Shown in pieces: positions 7,098-16,053 of a stretch of DNA of 64,000 nt (position 1 is the stretch's first letter; each line of letters begins with the position of its first letter). The stretch is from Gemmatimonadaceae bacterium. Its GTDB lineage: Bacteria > Gemmatimonadota > Gemmatimonadetes > Gemmatimonadales > Gemmatimonadaceae. The stretch spans positions 1 to 64,000 of the forward strand of contig DATLUQ010000035.1 in NCBI GenBank assembly GCA_035533015.1. Reading direction: 5' to 3'. Both the position numbers and the translations under genes were made by a program. The notes below the pieces were generated by a model, which was given only the letters and a program-made list of their open reading frames with translations, was not told where the DNA came from and searched no databases.

Positions 7098-9524
7098 TCA
7101 TTCCGACCGCAGCGTGTCCACCGGGTTCACCCGCGCCGCCCGCAGCGCGGACGGGATCCCGGCGAGCACGGTCGCCGCAAATACGAGTACCACTGAAGCC
7201 GCTAGGAAGTAGGGTTCCTGCTCGTCGAATCCGAACAGGAACTTCGCGATGAACTGTTCGCCCCAGTTGGCGACCAGCAATCCAAGGGCGATTCCGAGGA
7301 GCGCCGTGGCGTTTCCGTCGCGCAACACGTACCTGATGATGTCGCTGGCTCTGGCGCCGAGCGCGATGCGGACGCCGAATTCGCGACTCCGGCGCTCGAC
7401 GCCATAGGCCGCCACGCCGTAGACCCCGATCAATGCGAGCAAGAGGCCGATGGCGGCGAAAGTCGCGAAGAGCGACGCGATGAAGTCATGGCTCACCTTG
7501 GCCGCGTCGAGTCCGGTGAAGTCGCCCCAGGTGGTGAGGATGGACCGGCCGCCCGGGTGCGCGGCGGCGATCAGGGGCGTGAGCTGCGCCACTTCGCGGC
7601 TGGGCGCCCCTCGTACGCGGATCGCGTACTCGCCGAAGCTGCGCGGCGCGGCGAACGACGTACTGTTGGCGATGAGGACCAGTGGCCGTTCGCACGGCTC
7701 GTCGATGCCACAGTCCACGCGGAAGAGCATCGGCCGGACCACTCCTACCACCCGCATCCACGGCTGCCCATTCTCCGTGGGCCCAAAGTGAATCAACTGT
7801 CCGATGGACGAGCTGTTTGGCCAGAGCCAGCGTGCCGCCGTCTGGTCCAGGATCACCGACGGGACGGGGCCACCCTCGCCGACTTGGAAATCCCGCCCCT
7901 CGACCAGGGTGGCGCCCAGCGTCTTGAGGAACTGCGGATCCACGAAATAGGTGGAAACCGAAGACTGAATCGGGACCCTCGGCTCGGTGCCGTCCAGCCG
8001 CGCCACGTGCACGTCGCCGGCGAGCTGCGCCTGCCACACCACCGACGCGGAAACCACGCCGGGCATGGACCGGATGCTGGACAGGTCGGCGGAGCGTTCG
8101 GCGGTGAGCGCCCTGGCGTTCGCTCCGGTCGGCGACGTCTGACCGTGCAGGACGGCACTGGGCCCGGCCGGCACCGCCCGGTTCTCGGAGATGAATCCCG
8201 CCACGAGATGGCCGGCATTGTACCCGAGGCTCAGGAACTGGAGCCGCCCCGCGGCGGCGGTGAGCAACGACGCCGAGACGCCGAGCGTGAGCGCGGCGGC
8301 CACCTCTACGACGACGAGCAGACGGAAGCGCGCGCCCCCCACGGTGACGGTCCGGCTTCCACCACCCTTGAGTAGCGTTCCGACGTCGGCGCGGCGGAGG
8401 AGCAGCACGGGAGCGACGCCGAACACGACCGCCGCCATCACCGTGAGCCCCACGCCAGCAGCCACGACGCGCCAGGAGAGTTGCGGCTCCACGAGCCCGA
8501 GGCCCAGCAGATCGGCGGGGAGCGAGGCCGCGAGCAGGTGGATGGTCCAGAAGGAGAGAAACAAGCCGGCAAGACCGCCCGCCGCGGCGACCAACCCGCT
8601 CTCGGCGAACAGGAGGCGCGCGGCCTGCAGGCGCGTAGCTCCGAACGCCATCCGCGTGGCCAACTCCCGACTCCGTGACATGCCGCGGGCGAGGAGCAGA
8701 TTGGCGATGTTGGCGCACGCGATGAGGAGCACCGCGAGCGTTGCCCCGCCCAGCGCCAGCGGAAGGCCGCCCACCTTGGCGTGCAATGGAACCTCGGGGA
8801 CGAGTCCGATGCTCGCGCGATCAGAGTGGTTTGGGTCGATACTTCGCGCGATCGGCTTGAGCTCGGCCATCGCTTGCTGTCGCGTGATGCCTGGCCGGAG
8901 CCGGATCAACGCGAAGCGCCCCACGGCGGCGAGGGGGCGCGTGGCCACGAAGAGATCAACATCGGCCGGGGCGCCGGCGTGCGGCTGGAGCACCCCGGTG
9001 ACCGTGTACATCACGTTGCTCACCGTCACCGTGAACGGCGCGAACGTCCTATGCGCACCGTCGAGCCGGGTCCACAGTCGATCGGCAATCACGGCCAGGT
9101 GGCGGTCTTCGGCTGTGGCATCGTAGAACAACGCGCCGCGCTCGGGCCGCGAGCCAACAACCTTGAAGTAGTTCCCATCCACATGGAGCGCGGCGGCCTG
9201 CATCGCGTGTCCGCCGATGATGACCGGGCCCGGGGCGACGAACGGCCAACCTCCCGCCCATCCGGAGACTCCTTCGTACGTGCGGCCCGAGTCTCCCAGC
9301 GCACCTCGTAGATCCAGCCCCTTCATGTGCATGACGCCGGGCGTGTTGAATACGCCCATCATGAGTTGCTGCGGGTGGGGAAACGCATACGTCGGATAGA
9401 GCAGCGCGTCCACGAGGGCGGACATTGTCGTGTTGGCCGCAATCGCCAGCGCGAGGGCCATGATGCTGAACGTGGCGAACGCCTTGCTGCGGCGCAGCGT
9501 GCGCAGAGCTATCCGGAGTTCCAT
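7098..9524 (-). CDS. ADOP-type ABC transporter permease (MacB/FtsX family)
   Basis: The product is about 808 residues from ATG 9524, giving the typical N-terminus MELRIALRTLRRSKAF of orphan duplicated permeases known from Acidobacteriota and Gemmatimonadota. Order: first TM, MacB-like periplasmic domain (about 60-240), three-TM FtsX block (about 270-400, with NIANLLLARGMSR), second periplasmic domain (about 440-660) and second FtsX block (about 690-800, YGVERRSREFGVRIALGA), ending RVNPVDTLRSE. No ATPase gene is adjacent, as usual for this group. The gene is divergent from a Ser/Thr kinase gene and is the intact partner of a decayed copy at 12.7 kb. The substrate is unknown. Confidence 0.9.
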   Translation of the reverse strand: MELRIALRTLRRSKAFATFSIMALALAIAANTTMSALVDALLYPTYAFPHPQQLMMGVFNTPGVMHMKGLDLRGALGDSGRTYEGVSGWAGGWPFVAPGPVIIGGHAMQAAALHVDGNYFKVVGSRPERGALFYDATAEDRHLAVIADRLWTRLDGAHRTFAPFTVTVSNVMYTVTGVLQPHAGAPADVDLFVATRPLAAVGRFALIRLRPGITRQQAMAELKPIARSIDPNHSDRASIGLVPEVPLHAKVGGLPLALGGATLAVLLIACANIANLLLARGMSRSRELATRMAFGATRLQAARLLFAESGLVAAAGGLAGLFLSFWTIHLLAASLPADLLGLGLVEPQLSWRVVAAGVGLTVMAAVVFGVAPVLLLRRADVGTLLKGGGSRTVTVGGARFRLLVVVEVAAALTLGVSASLLTAAAGRLQFLSLGYNAGHLVAGFISENRAVPAGPSAVLHGQTSPTGANARALTAERSADLSSIRSMPGVVSASVVWQAQLAGDVHVARLDGTEPRVPIQSSVSTYFVDPQFLKTLGATLVEGRDFQVGEGGPVPSVILDQTAARWLWPNSSSIGQLIHFGPTENGQPWMRVVGVVRPMLFRVDCGIDEPCERPLVLIANSTSFAAPRSFGEYAIRVRGAPSREVAQLTPLIAAAHPGGRSILTTWGDFTGLDAAKVSHDFIASLFATFAAIGLLLALIGVYGVAAYGVERRSREFGVRIALGARASDIIRYVLRDGNATALLGIALGLLVANWGEQFIAKFLFGFDEQEPYFLAASVVLVFAATVLAGIPSALRAARVNPVDTLRSE

Positions 9525-9754
9525 GGCCGTTGGAAGCATTCGCCAATGCTCATGCCCGGCCGGGACACGGTCAAGAGTGCGGGATGGGGCGCATGACGCC
9601 AAGGCGGCACGGTGCGGTAATCGCGGGCGGGGCGGCTAATGACTCCAAATAGCCACAACGCAGCCACAATAGCTTAGTATGTCAACCTCACGCACACTGC
9701 ACAAGATACGTGGTGACAATTTGTTACGGTTTCTCCAGGCGAAGATGAAAGCAC

Positions 9755-9798
9755 CCGCTTTCAAGACCGGTGCAATAGCCGTTCTGCCAGCCCTCCCA
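9755..9798 (-). repeat. 5' half of tRNA-Ser(UGA), copy 1 of a 44-bp perfect repeat
   Basis: Read on the minus strand this is the 5' acceptor strand, D arm and anticodon arm up to the loop CTTGAAA of a tRNA-Ser(UGA), beginning GGAGGGCTGGCAGAACGG at 9796. It then departs from tRNA: GCGGG follows where ACCGG is needed to close the anticodon stem, and no T arm follows. It is therefore a fragment. The same 44 bases recur at 13043-13086 with a matching position relative to the next kinase gene. Confidence 0.8.
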
Positions 9799-9961
9799 CG
9801 GGGTCCAATCTAATGAGAGGGACGTCGACTGGTCGAGCCGCCACCCGCCGTCCGTCACCCGCCGTCACGCGACGCATGGTGGCCGGTGCGGCTTGAAGCC
9901 CGTATGTTGGTGGGCGCTGGGCGGTGGGTTCCCATCGCCTGACATCTCACGGCGGACTGAC

Positions 9962-12610
9962 ATGGGCGAGATCGAGACGCTGACCGCGGCCTTGGCTGGC
10001 CACTACGCCATCCAGCGCGAGATCGGCGCCGGCGGCATGGCCACCGTCTACCTCGCCCACGACGTGCGCCACGATCGCGACGTTGCGATCAAAGTCGTGC
10101 ATCCCGATCTCGGCGCAGTACTCGGCGGCGAGCGGTTCCTGGCCGAGATCAAGACCACGGCCAAGCTGCAGCACCCGCACATCCTGCCGCTGCTCGATTC
10201 GGGAAACGCGAACGGGCTGCTGTTCTACGTGATGCCGATGGTGGCCGGCGAGTCGCTGCGCCAGCGGCTCGATCGCGAGAAGCAGCTCCCGATCCCCGAG
10301 GCCGTGCGCATCGCCGGCGAAGTGGCGAGCGCGCTGGACTACGCCCACCGCCACGGCGTGATTCATCGCGACATCAAGCCGGAGAACATTCTACTGCACG
10401 ACGGGCAGGCGCTGGTCGCCGACTTCGGGATCGCGCTCGCCGTTCAGAGTGCGGGCGGCGCGCGCATGACGCAGACGGGACTCTCACTCGGGACGCCGCA
10501 GTACATGTCACCCGAGCAAGCGATGGGTGAGAGGAGCATCGACGCACGCAGCGATATCTACGCCCTGGGCGCCGTGACGTACGAGATGCTCGCGGGCGAC
10601 GCCCCGTTCACCGGGTCGAGCGTGCAGGCAATCGTGGCCAAGGTGCTGGCCGAACGCCCGACGCCGCTCCATACGCTGCGCGACACGGTGCCGCCGGCGG
10701 TGGAGCACGCCGTGCTCACGGCGCTGGCCAAACTCCCCGCCGACCGGTTTGCGACGGCCGCGGAGTTCGGTCAGGCGCTGAGTGACGATGCAGTGGGCGC
10801 CGCGGGTCACCGGCGGCGCGCGCACCCGGCATCAGCCGCCGGCGCGGGCGCTGCCCGCCGGGCGCGTTGGCTGCAGTGGGCCTGGATTCCCGCGGCGCTG
10901 ATCGGCGTGTTCGCCGGCACGCTGCACCGCCCCAGGGGCGCCGAGCCGGAGCCGCCGCTGCGCGCCAGCCTCCTGCCGCCCACCGGGTGCGACTTCGGCG
11001 ACGTGGCCACCAGCAACCTCATGCAGCTCTCCCCCGACGGCGCCGCGATGGTGTTCGTGGTGCGATGCGCTGGCGCGCAGTCGCTCTGGATCCGCACCCT
11101 CGCCACGGGCGCCATGCGCGCGCTCCCCGGTACGGCGAATGCCATCTATCCGTTCTGGTCGCCGGACGGACAGAGCCTGGGCTTCTTTGCCGACGGGAGG
11201 CTCAAGCGCATTGACCTCGCGAGCGGCGCCATTCGCGATCTGGCGCCGGCGTTGAATGGACGTGGTGGAACGTGGAACCGCGATGGTGTGATCCTCTATG
11301 CGCCCGACCTCAATACGTCCATCTATCGCGTGTCGGCGGCCGGCGGCGATGCGCGACCGGAGACCTCGAAGCCGGCCGGCGAAGCCCGGACATACCGGCT
11401 GCCATATTTTCTTCCCGATGGACGGCACTTCCTGTTCGTAGAGGGCGGTGGCGTCGGGCAGGCCGGTGCGGAGGTCGTCGGCGAATTGGGTTCGAACCGG
11501 ACACGGCGCCTGCTCGATGTGCCGTCGAACGTCGCCTTCGCAGATGGCCGGCTCTTCTACGTGCAGGATGGCGCGCTCTTTGCTCGGCCGTTCTCCCCCG
11601 GTACCGCGACGTTCTCCGGGAGCGCGGTCGCCGTCGCGCCCGGGATCGAATCGTGGCCGTTCAAGTACATCGGCAACTTCTCGCCGGCCGGCGACCTTCT
11701 GGTCTATCGAGGGCCGTTGGGGCGCGAACGCCGGATGGTCTGGTTCAACCCCGCCACGCAAACGCAGGTGGCCGTCGTACCGCCGGGGCCGTACGCGTAC
11801 GTCGGCCTGTCACCCGACGGCCGTCAGATCCTGACCGAGCGATCGGAGCCCGACAGCCCGCTGGTCGACGTCTGGCTCTACCAACTGGCGGCGCAGCGCT
11901 GGACTCAATTCACCACCCACCCCGACGTCTACTACGCGGCGGCGTGGTCTCCGGATGGCTCGCGAATCGCCGTGCAGCCAGCTGGCGATACCGTCACGCG
12001 CATCGTCTCGGTGGACCAACGCCCGATCACCAGTTATGCGTCGGGACTCACGGGCCCCGGGTTGATCGACACGTGGTCGCCCGATGGTTCGTTCGCGGTG
12101 GGAACCCGCCAGGTCACGGCCACCGGCTTTGATCTGATCCGATTCCGGTTCGCCGCGCAGCCCGCCGGACCGGAGGTGCTGCTCGCCGCGCCGGGCGATC
12201 AGATGAGTCCTCGTATTTCTCCCTCCGGCCGGTTGCTTGCCTACCTGTCAAATCAGACTGGCGACTGGGAGGTCTACCTGACGGCCTTGCCCGATGCCGA
12301 CGGGCAACAGCCGGTGTCGCAGAACGGAGCCTGGTCGGCGGGCACGGGCCAGGCCGATCCGCTCACCTGGAGCCGCGATGGACGTACGCTTTATTTTGTC
12401 GACGCAACCCAGCACCTGATGTCGGCCGCGGTCGCGGCCGGTCCGCCGGTGCAGATCGGGCGTCCCACACCAGTTCCCGGCGCGCCGGTGGGCGTGGTGA
12501 GTCTGAGCGCGGCACCGGACGGACGCCTGCTGCTGCTGTACGACGACAACCAACATCCCGTGCCGGCGACAGTGATCGCCAACTGGCCGGCGATACTGCG
12601 TAGCCGCTGA
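9962..12610 (+). CDS. PknB-type Ser/Thr protein kinase with extracytoplasmic PD40-like propeller
   Basis: The product is 882 residues from ATG 9962. The kinase domain spans about 15-275: GAGGMATV loop at 22-29, Lys44, Glu62, HRDIKPEN at 135-142 and DFG at 154-156, so it should be active. A linker leads to one membrane span at about 303-320, and the remaining 560 residues form repeated WD40/PD40-like blades (for example SPDGAAMVF, SPDGQSLGFF, SPDGRQILT, SPDGSRIAV). The kinase is cytoplasmic and the propeller periplasmic, probably a sensor. It is divergent from the permease at 7.1-9.5 kb and paralogous to the kinase at 13.2 kb; both chains align from the first residue. Confidence 0.93.
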   Translation: MGEIETLTAALAGHYAIQREIGAGGMATVYLAHDVRHDRDVAIKVVHPDLGAVLGGERFLAEIKTTAKLQHPHILPLLDSGNANGLLFYVMPMVAGESLRQRLDREKQLPIPEAVRIAGEVASALDYAHRHGVIHRDIKPENILLHDGQALVADFGIALAVQSAGGARMTQTGLSLGTPQYMSPEQAMGERSIDARSDIYALGAVTYEMLAGDAPFTGSSVQAIVAKVLAERPTPLHTLRDTVPPAVEHAVLTALAKLPADRFATAAEFGQALSDDAVGAAGHRRRAHPASAAGAGAARRARWLQWAWIPAALIGVFAGTLHRPRGAEPEPPLRASLLPPTGCDFGDVATSNLMQLSPDGAAMVFVVRCAGAQSLWIRTLATGAMRALPGTANAIYPFWSPDGQSLGFFADGRLKRIDLASGAIRDLAPALNGRGGTWNRDGVILYAPDLNTSIYRVSAAGGDARPETSKPAGEARTYRLPYFLPDGRHFLFVEGGGVGQAGAEVVGELGSNRTRRLLDVPSNVAFADGRLFYVQDGALFARPFSPGTATFSGSAVAVAPGIESWPFKYIGNFSPAGDLLVYRGPLGRERRMVWFNPATQTQVAVVPPGPYAYVGLSPDGRQILTERSEPDSPLVDVWLYQLAAQRWTQFTTHPDVYYAAAWSPDGSRIAVQPAGDTVTRIVSVDQRPITSYASGLTGPGLIDTWSPDGSFAVGTRQVTATGFDLIRFRFAAQPAGPEVLLAAPGDQMSPRISPSGRLLAYLSNQTGDWEVYLTALPDADGQQPVSQNGAWSAGTGQADPLTWSRDGRTLYFVDATQHLMSAAVAAGPPVQIGRPTPVPGAPVGVVSLSAAPDGRLLLLYDDNQHPVPATVIANWPAILRSR

Positions 12611-12674
12611 TTTTCCGGGCCCGCCGAATCCGACCATGGATTGGCCCGCCGGGCACTCGAGTCTCTGGGTCCGG

Positions 12675-12790
12675 CTATTCCGCTGCCAGCGTGTCCACGG
12701 GGTTCGTCCGCGACACTCGCGGGGACTGCGGCATTCCGGCCACGCGGTAGACCTCGAGCCGCGCCGGGAAGAGGACGACCGTCGTGAACG
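12675..12790 (-). pseudogene. C-terminal remnant of a second ADOP permease
   Basis: The minus strand encodes a tail reading VAGMPQSPRVSRTNPVDTLAAE before a TAG at 12675-12677, clearly homologous to the end of the intact permease at 7.1 kb (LAGIPSALRAARVNPVDTLRSE). Upstream of about 12790 the homology stops and the sequence continues into a copy of the region upstream of the intact permease gene. Some 2.3 kb of the gene has therefore been deleted. The remnant follows the first kinase exactly as a second permease-kinase unit would require. Confidence 0.75.
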
Positions 12791-12827
12791 ACCCGGATGG
12801 CCTACCGACAATGGGTTGCCGCGCAGC

Positions 12828-13245
12828 ATGTGCAAATGCTCATACTCCGGTCGCTCGCTTTCAAGACTGGCGCGGCGGCGTGCCGCGGAGTGCGGACGTG
12901 GGCGACGGCGGGAGCGGTGGTGGGGGAAGGGCTTCCAATAGCCACATTCGTGCCACAACGGTCGGACCGGGCCGGACTGTGGAATCGGCACAACCGCCCA
13001 GGTGGAAACGGCTTGCACGATCGGCACCGCGTCAAATCACGGCCGCTTTCAAGACCGGTGCAATAGCCGTTCTGCCAGCCCTCCCAAGCATGTCAGATCG
13101 CGGGGGCGTGACCGGATGCCACACGCCTTGCCGAGAGATCCTTCAAGAGTGAAAAGACGCCAGTACAGCCAGCCATCCCCCGAGTCCCCGTCCTCGGAAA
13201 GCACCCTGGTGTCGAGTGCCCCTAGGCGGCATGTTGGCGATGCCT
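12828..13245. repeat. Diverged duplicate of the permease-kinase intergenic region
   Basis: Several blocks match 9541-9961 in the same order and spacing. AAATGCTCAT at 12834 matches 9543-9553, and TCCAATAGCCACA at 12934 matches TCCAAATAGCCACA at 9644; the distance is about 101 bases in both. The 44-bp tRNA fragment follows at 109-111 bases, then the kinase start at 160-164 bases. Between the blocks the two copies are strongly diverged. It presumably holds the promoter of the second kinase. Confidence 0.7.
13043..13086 (-). repeat. 5' half of tRNA-Ser(UGA), copy 2 of a 44-bp perfect repeat
   Basis: All 44 bases are identical to 9755-9798, although the flanking DNA is only patchily alike. On the minus strand it gives the acceptor 5' strand, D arm and anticodon loop CTTGAAA of tRNA-Ser(UGA), after which the tRNA pattern stops at the same base as in copy 1. 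It lies 160 bases before the second kinase start. Confidence 0.8.
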
Positions 13246-14838
13246 ATGCCGATTACCGAGGACTTCCGAAACGGGCTTGCTGACCGCTACCGCATTGAGC
13301 GTGAGCTCGGGCCCGGGGGAATGGCAAATGTGTACCTCGCTCGTGACCTGAAGCACGACCGCGACGTGGTCCTCAAGGTGCTCAAGCCGGAACTCAGCGA
13401 GGCATCCGATGTAGCGCGCTTCCTCGCGGAGATCCGCATTACTGCGAGCCTCCAGCATCCGCACATCCTCACGCTGATTGACTCGGGCGTGAGCGCCGAT
13501 ATGCCGTACTATGTGGTGCCGTACATTCAGGGTGAATCCCTGCGGGACCGGCTGGATCGAGAGCGCCAGTTGAGCCTCACTGACGCGGTTGCCATTGTGA
13601 AGCCGATTGCGGCGGCCCTCGACTATGCACATGCACGTAATGTTGTGCATCGCGACGTAAAACCGCACAACATTTTGCTGCAAGACCGGGAAGCAATCCT
13701 GGCTGATTTCGGCATCGCCCTCGCGGTCCAACGCGCCGGAGGCAAACGGCTCACGGAATCTGGCTACGTGCTCGGGACTCCGGAGTACATGAGTCCGGAG
13801 CAGCTTTTGGGAGATCGCGACCTCGATGCGCGTAGCGACGTGTATTCGCTCGGAGCGGTGGTCTATGAGATGCTGGCCGGGGAGCCACCGGCCAGGGGCG
13901 CGAACTGGCAGGCCCTCGCCGCACGCGTGCTCAATGCCGTGCCCACCCCGTTGCATCTTGTGCGGAGCACCGTGCCGATCGCTGTCGACGAGACCGTGGC
14001 GCGATCTCTCGCCAAGACGCCAGCCGACCGGTTTCAAACTGCCGGTGAGTTCGCGATCGCGCTGGAGGCAGCGTCTACTGAGAACCCGGCGGCGCTCCCC
14101 CGCACGGTCCCACTAGCGCCCCCTCCTGTCTTGCGTGTGCGCCGCCGCGGTGCGCTGGTTGCCATGGGCACCTTAGCCTTCTTTACAGCGGCGCTTTGGT
14201 TTGCTCACCGACCAACCCGGGCAAACGAGCCCCCAGGAGGTAAGCCGTATTTGCACCTCACGGTCGATGGGTCGCATGGGCCGGTGCTGCTTGATCCTTC
14301 TGACGTGGAGTACACCTACTCATGGACATCCGAAGGGACTACCAATGGGGTCTGCGAGATGGTGGCTCCCGCAACCTCCGGCATCATGGCTTCTGGCAGC
14401 AACAAGGTCGTCCGCGGCAACCCATTCTTCCCGGCTGCCGGAACGAGTATGCAAATTGCGATTACGTGCCCATCCATCGATGGAACCGTGCTGGCAGACG
14501 CAGTGACTGTGACGGTTGCTGCCGTGCGAGGGCCCACCGTGCTGCTCACCGTCCATGGTTCGGGTGGCCTGAGTGCTTCGAATGAGGGCTCGGTCGTGCT
14601 CGATAGTGGTGACACGTATGATTACGCTTGGGTGGCGCGACATGCGCAATCGTGCAAGTTAATCAGTCCGCAAGGCGCCCCCATGCAAGCGGCAGGCACG
14701 GTACTGCGGGTTGGACCTGGAGATCCGATGTATCCGAAGGACGTCAACAATCCCCTGATGCTGACAATTGAGTGTACGGACGGTAAATGGGTAGACCTGC
14801 AATGGGTTCGCATACTCCTCGCACCGCCGCGGCACTGA
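13246..14838 (+). CDS. PknB-type Ser/Thr protein kinase with a duplicated Cys-pair sensor domain
   Basis: The product is 530 residues. ATG 13246 is chosen among several because it gives exact N-terminal alignment with the first kinase (15 residues from Met to the conserved Tyr); ATGs at 13231 and 13240 are alternatives. The kinase domain spans 15-275 with GPGGMANV, Lys44, HRDVKPHN at 135-142 and DFG at 154-156. One membrane span lies at about 302-318. The outer part (335-530) is not a propeller: it consists of two related repeats of about 95 residues, each opening with a LTVDGSHG or LTVHGSGG strand and holding two cysteines (C..C, possible disulfide). I do not recognise this domain. Confidence 0.9.
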   Translation: MPITEDFRNGLADRYRIERELGPGGMANVYLARDLKHDRDVVLKVLKPELSEASDVARFLAEIRITASLQHPHILTLIDSGVSADMPYYVVPYIQGESLRDRLDRERQLSLTDAVAIVKPIAAALDYAHARNVVHRDVKPHNILLQDREAILADFGIALAVQRAGGKRLTESGYVLGTPEYMSPEQLLGDRDLDARSDVYSLGAVVYEMLAGEPPARGANWQALAARVLNAVPTPLHLVRSTVPIAVDETVARSLAKTPADRFQTAGEFAIALEAASTENPAALPRTVPLAPPPVLRVRRRGALVAMGTLAFFTAALWFAHRPTRANEPPGGKPYLHLTVDGSHGPVLLDPSDVEYTYSWTSEGTTNGVCEMVAPATSGIMASGSNKVVRGNPFFPAAGTSMQIAITCPSIDGTVLADAVTVTVAAVRGPTVLLTVHGSGGLSASNEGSVVLDSGDTYDYAWVARHAQSCKLISPQGAPMQAAGTVLRVGPGDPMYPKDVNNPLMLTIECTDGKWVDLQWVRILLAPPRH

Positions 14839-14982
14839 TTCGCCGGATCGTCCCTTCATGATTTAGACTTGCACACCGATGTTGATCCAGTCGTTCTGTC
14901 CCAGCCTGAATTGTGGCCTGTGTCCATAAAACTGATCCGCTCCAGAGCGTCAGTTTTGCAGAGTGGCCCGGGGGGCGCCCCT

Positions 14983-16014
14983 TCATCGACCCGACGTCGG
15001 TTTCGCTCGCGGTGCAATGGCCATCCAGGTCCACACGACTTGCGTTTCACCGACTTCTTTTGTCCGTTCAACGCGGACCCCGCCGGCCTGCCACACGAGG
15101 TGCTCACTCGTCAGTTCCCGTGCCCGACGGGGCGCGCCGACAAAGGCGGTCAGGACCCGCGTCGCGATCTCGTCCATGCTGGGTCGGTAATCGTCGGCGA
15201 ACAGGCGCTGCGGATATACCGCCGCGACCCGGGTGACCCTCCCATCGTCGAAGCGCACGGCGACCGTCACCGGTGACCAGGCCAGATCGTTGCCCCCCGC
15301 CGCGGACGGGAGGTCCGTGATTACGGTCGTGCACGTCCCCGTGGCGTCGCTGCCTGTACACCCCACCAGGCGGCGCGAGGTCGCGATGACGTGGAGGAAC
15401 CACGCCCCCACCGGCATGCCGACGTAGTCCGCGGGGCCAGCCGGCGACGTGGATCCGCCCGGCCGAAAATCGAACCCTCGCAACAGCGTGCGCAGCTGAC
15501 CGGCGACGACGTCTGGATTGAGCTGCTGCGAGTCCGCGCGGGCCCGCTGTACCGGCGTGAGCGGTGGCGGGGCGGCGGGGGGCACGGTATCCGTCGTCGC
15601 GAGCGTCAGCATCCGATCGCACGCCGCGAGGATGAACTCCCGCGGTTGCGTGTGGTCTGGCGCAAGCGGCACGGTCCATCCGAGCGGCGAGTGCGACGCC
15701 ACGGTGAACGGCTCCTGGCAATGCAGGCGCACCAGTTCCCAAGACACATCGTCGCCAGGGAGCCACATCGGCGGGAGTGGCCCGTCCGTGTCCAGCTGGT
15801 CGTAGCGGGTGAGGATCCCCACGTCGACCAGGAAGCGGGAATCGTGGGTCCAAGACCAGTCGCTCGTATCGAGCACGAATCGCCGGAGACTGTGGCCGAC
15901 CGTATCTTGATACAGCAGGATCCCCTGCGCCGCCACGCTCGAGACCACCACCGCAGAGGCGATGGCGCTGGCCATCAGGGGGAGCAGGATGCGTCGAGCG
16001 ATGAAGGAGCCCAT
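14983..16014 (-). CDS. Secreted or membrane-anchored protein, unknown function
   Basis: The product is 343 residues starting at ATG 16014. Residues 10-30 are hydrophobic and end VAAQG, fitting a cleavable signal peptide or anchor. The mature part has no motif I know; it contains four or more cysteines (for example VGCTGSDATGTCTTV) and a proline stretch near 146-152. It lies 40 bases downstream of the lipoprotein gene on the same strand, so the two are probably co-transcribed. Function unknown. Confidence 0.6.
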   Translation of the reverse strand: MGSFIARRILLPLMASAIASAVVVSSVAAQGILLYQDTVGHSLRRFVLDTSDWSWTHDSRFLVDVGILTRYDQLDTDGPLPPMWLPGDDVSWELVRLHCQEPFTVASHSPLGWTVPLAPDHTQPREFILAACDRMLTLATTDTVPPAAPPPLTPVQRARADSQQLNPDVVAGQLRTLLRGFDFRPGGSTSPAGPADYVGMPVGAWFLHVIATSRRLVGCTGSDATGTCTTVITDLPSAAGGNDLAWSPVTVAVRFDDGRVTRVAAVYPQRLFADDYRPSMDEIATRVLTAFVGAPRRARELTSEHLVWQAGGVRVERTKEVGETQVVWTWMAIAPRAKPTSGR

Positions 16015-16053
16015 GGGCAGGATGATGGGAAGAGGAACGCCGTCAGGGTCCCG

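Noticed and set aside
9541-9602. N-terminal extension of the first permease to 834 residues
   Set aside because: The added 26 residues lack the family pattern and overlap the block conserved between the two intergenic copies; ATG 9524 gives the typical start.
12856-12870. A third CGCTTTCAAGAC motif resembling the tRNA-Ser anticodon arm
   Set aside because: Only about 12 bases match, the D arm and acceptor strand are missing, and the position aligns with CGGTCAAGAGTG in the first intergenic copy; it is chance or ordinary divergence.
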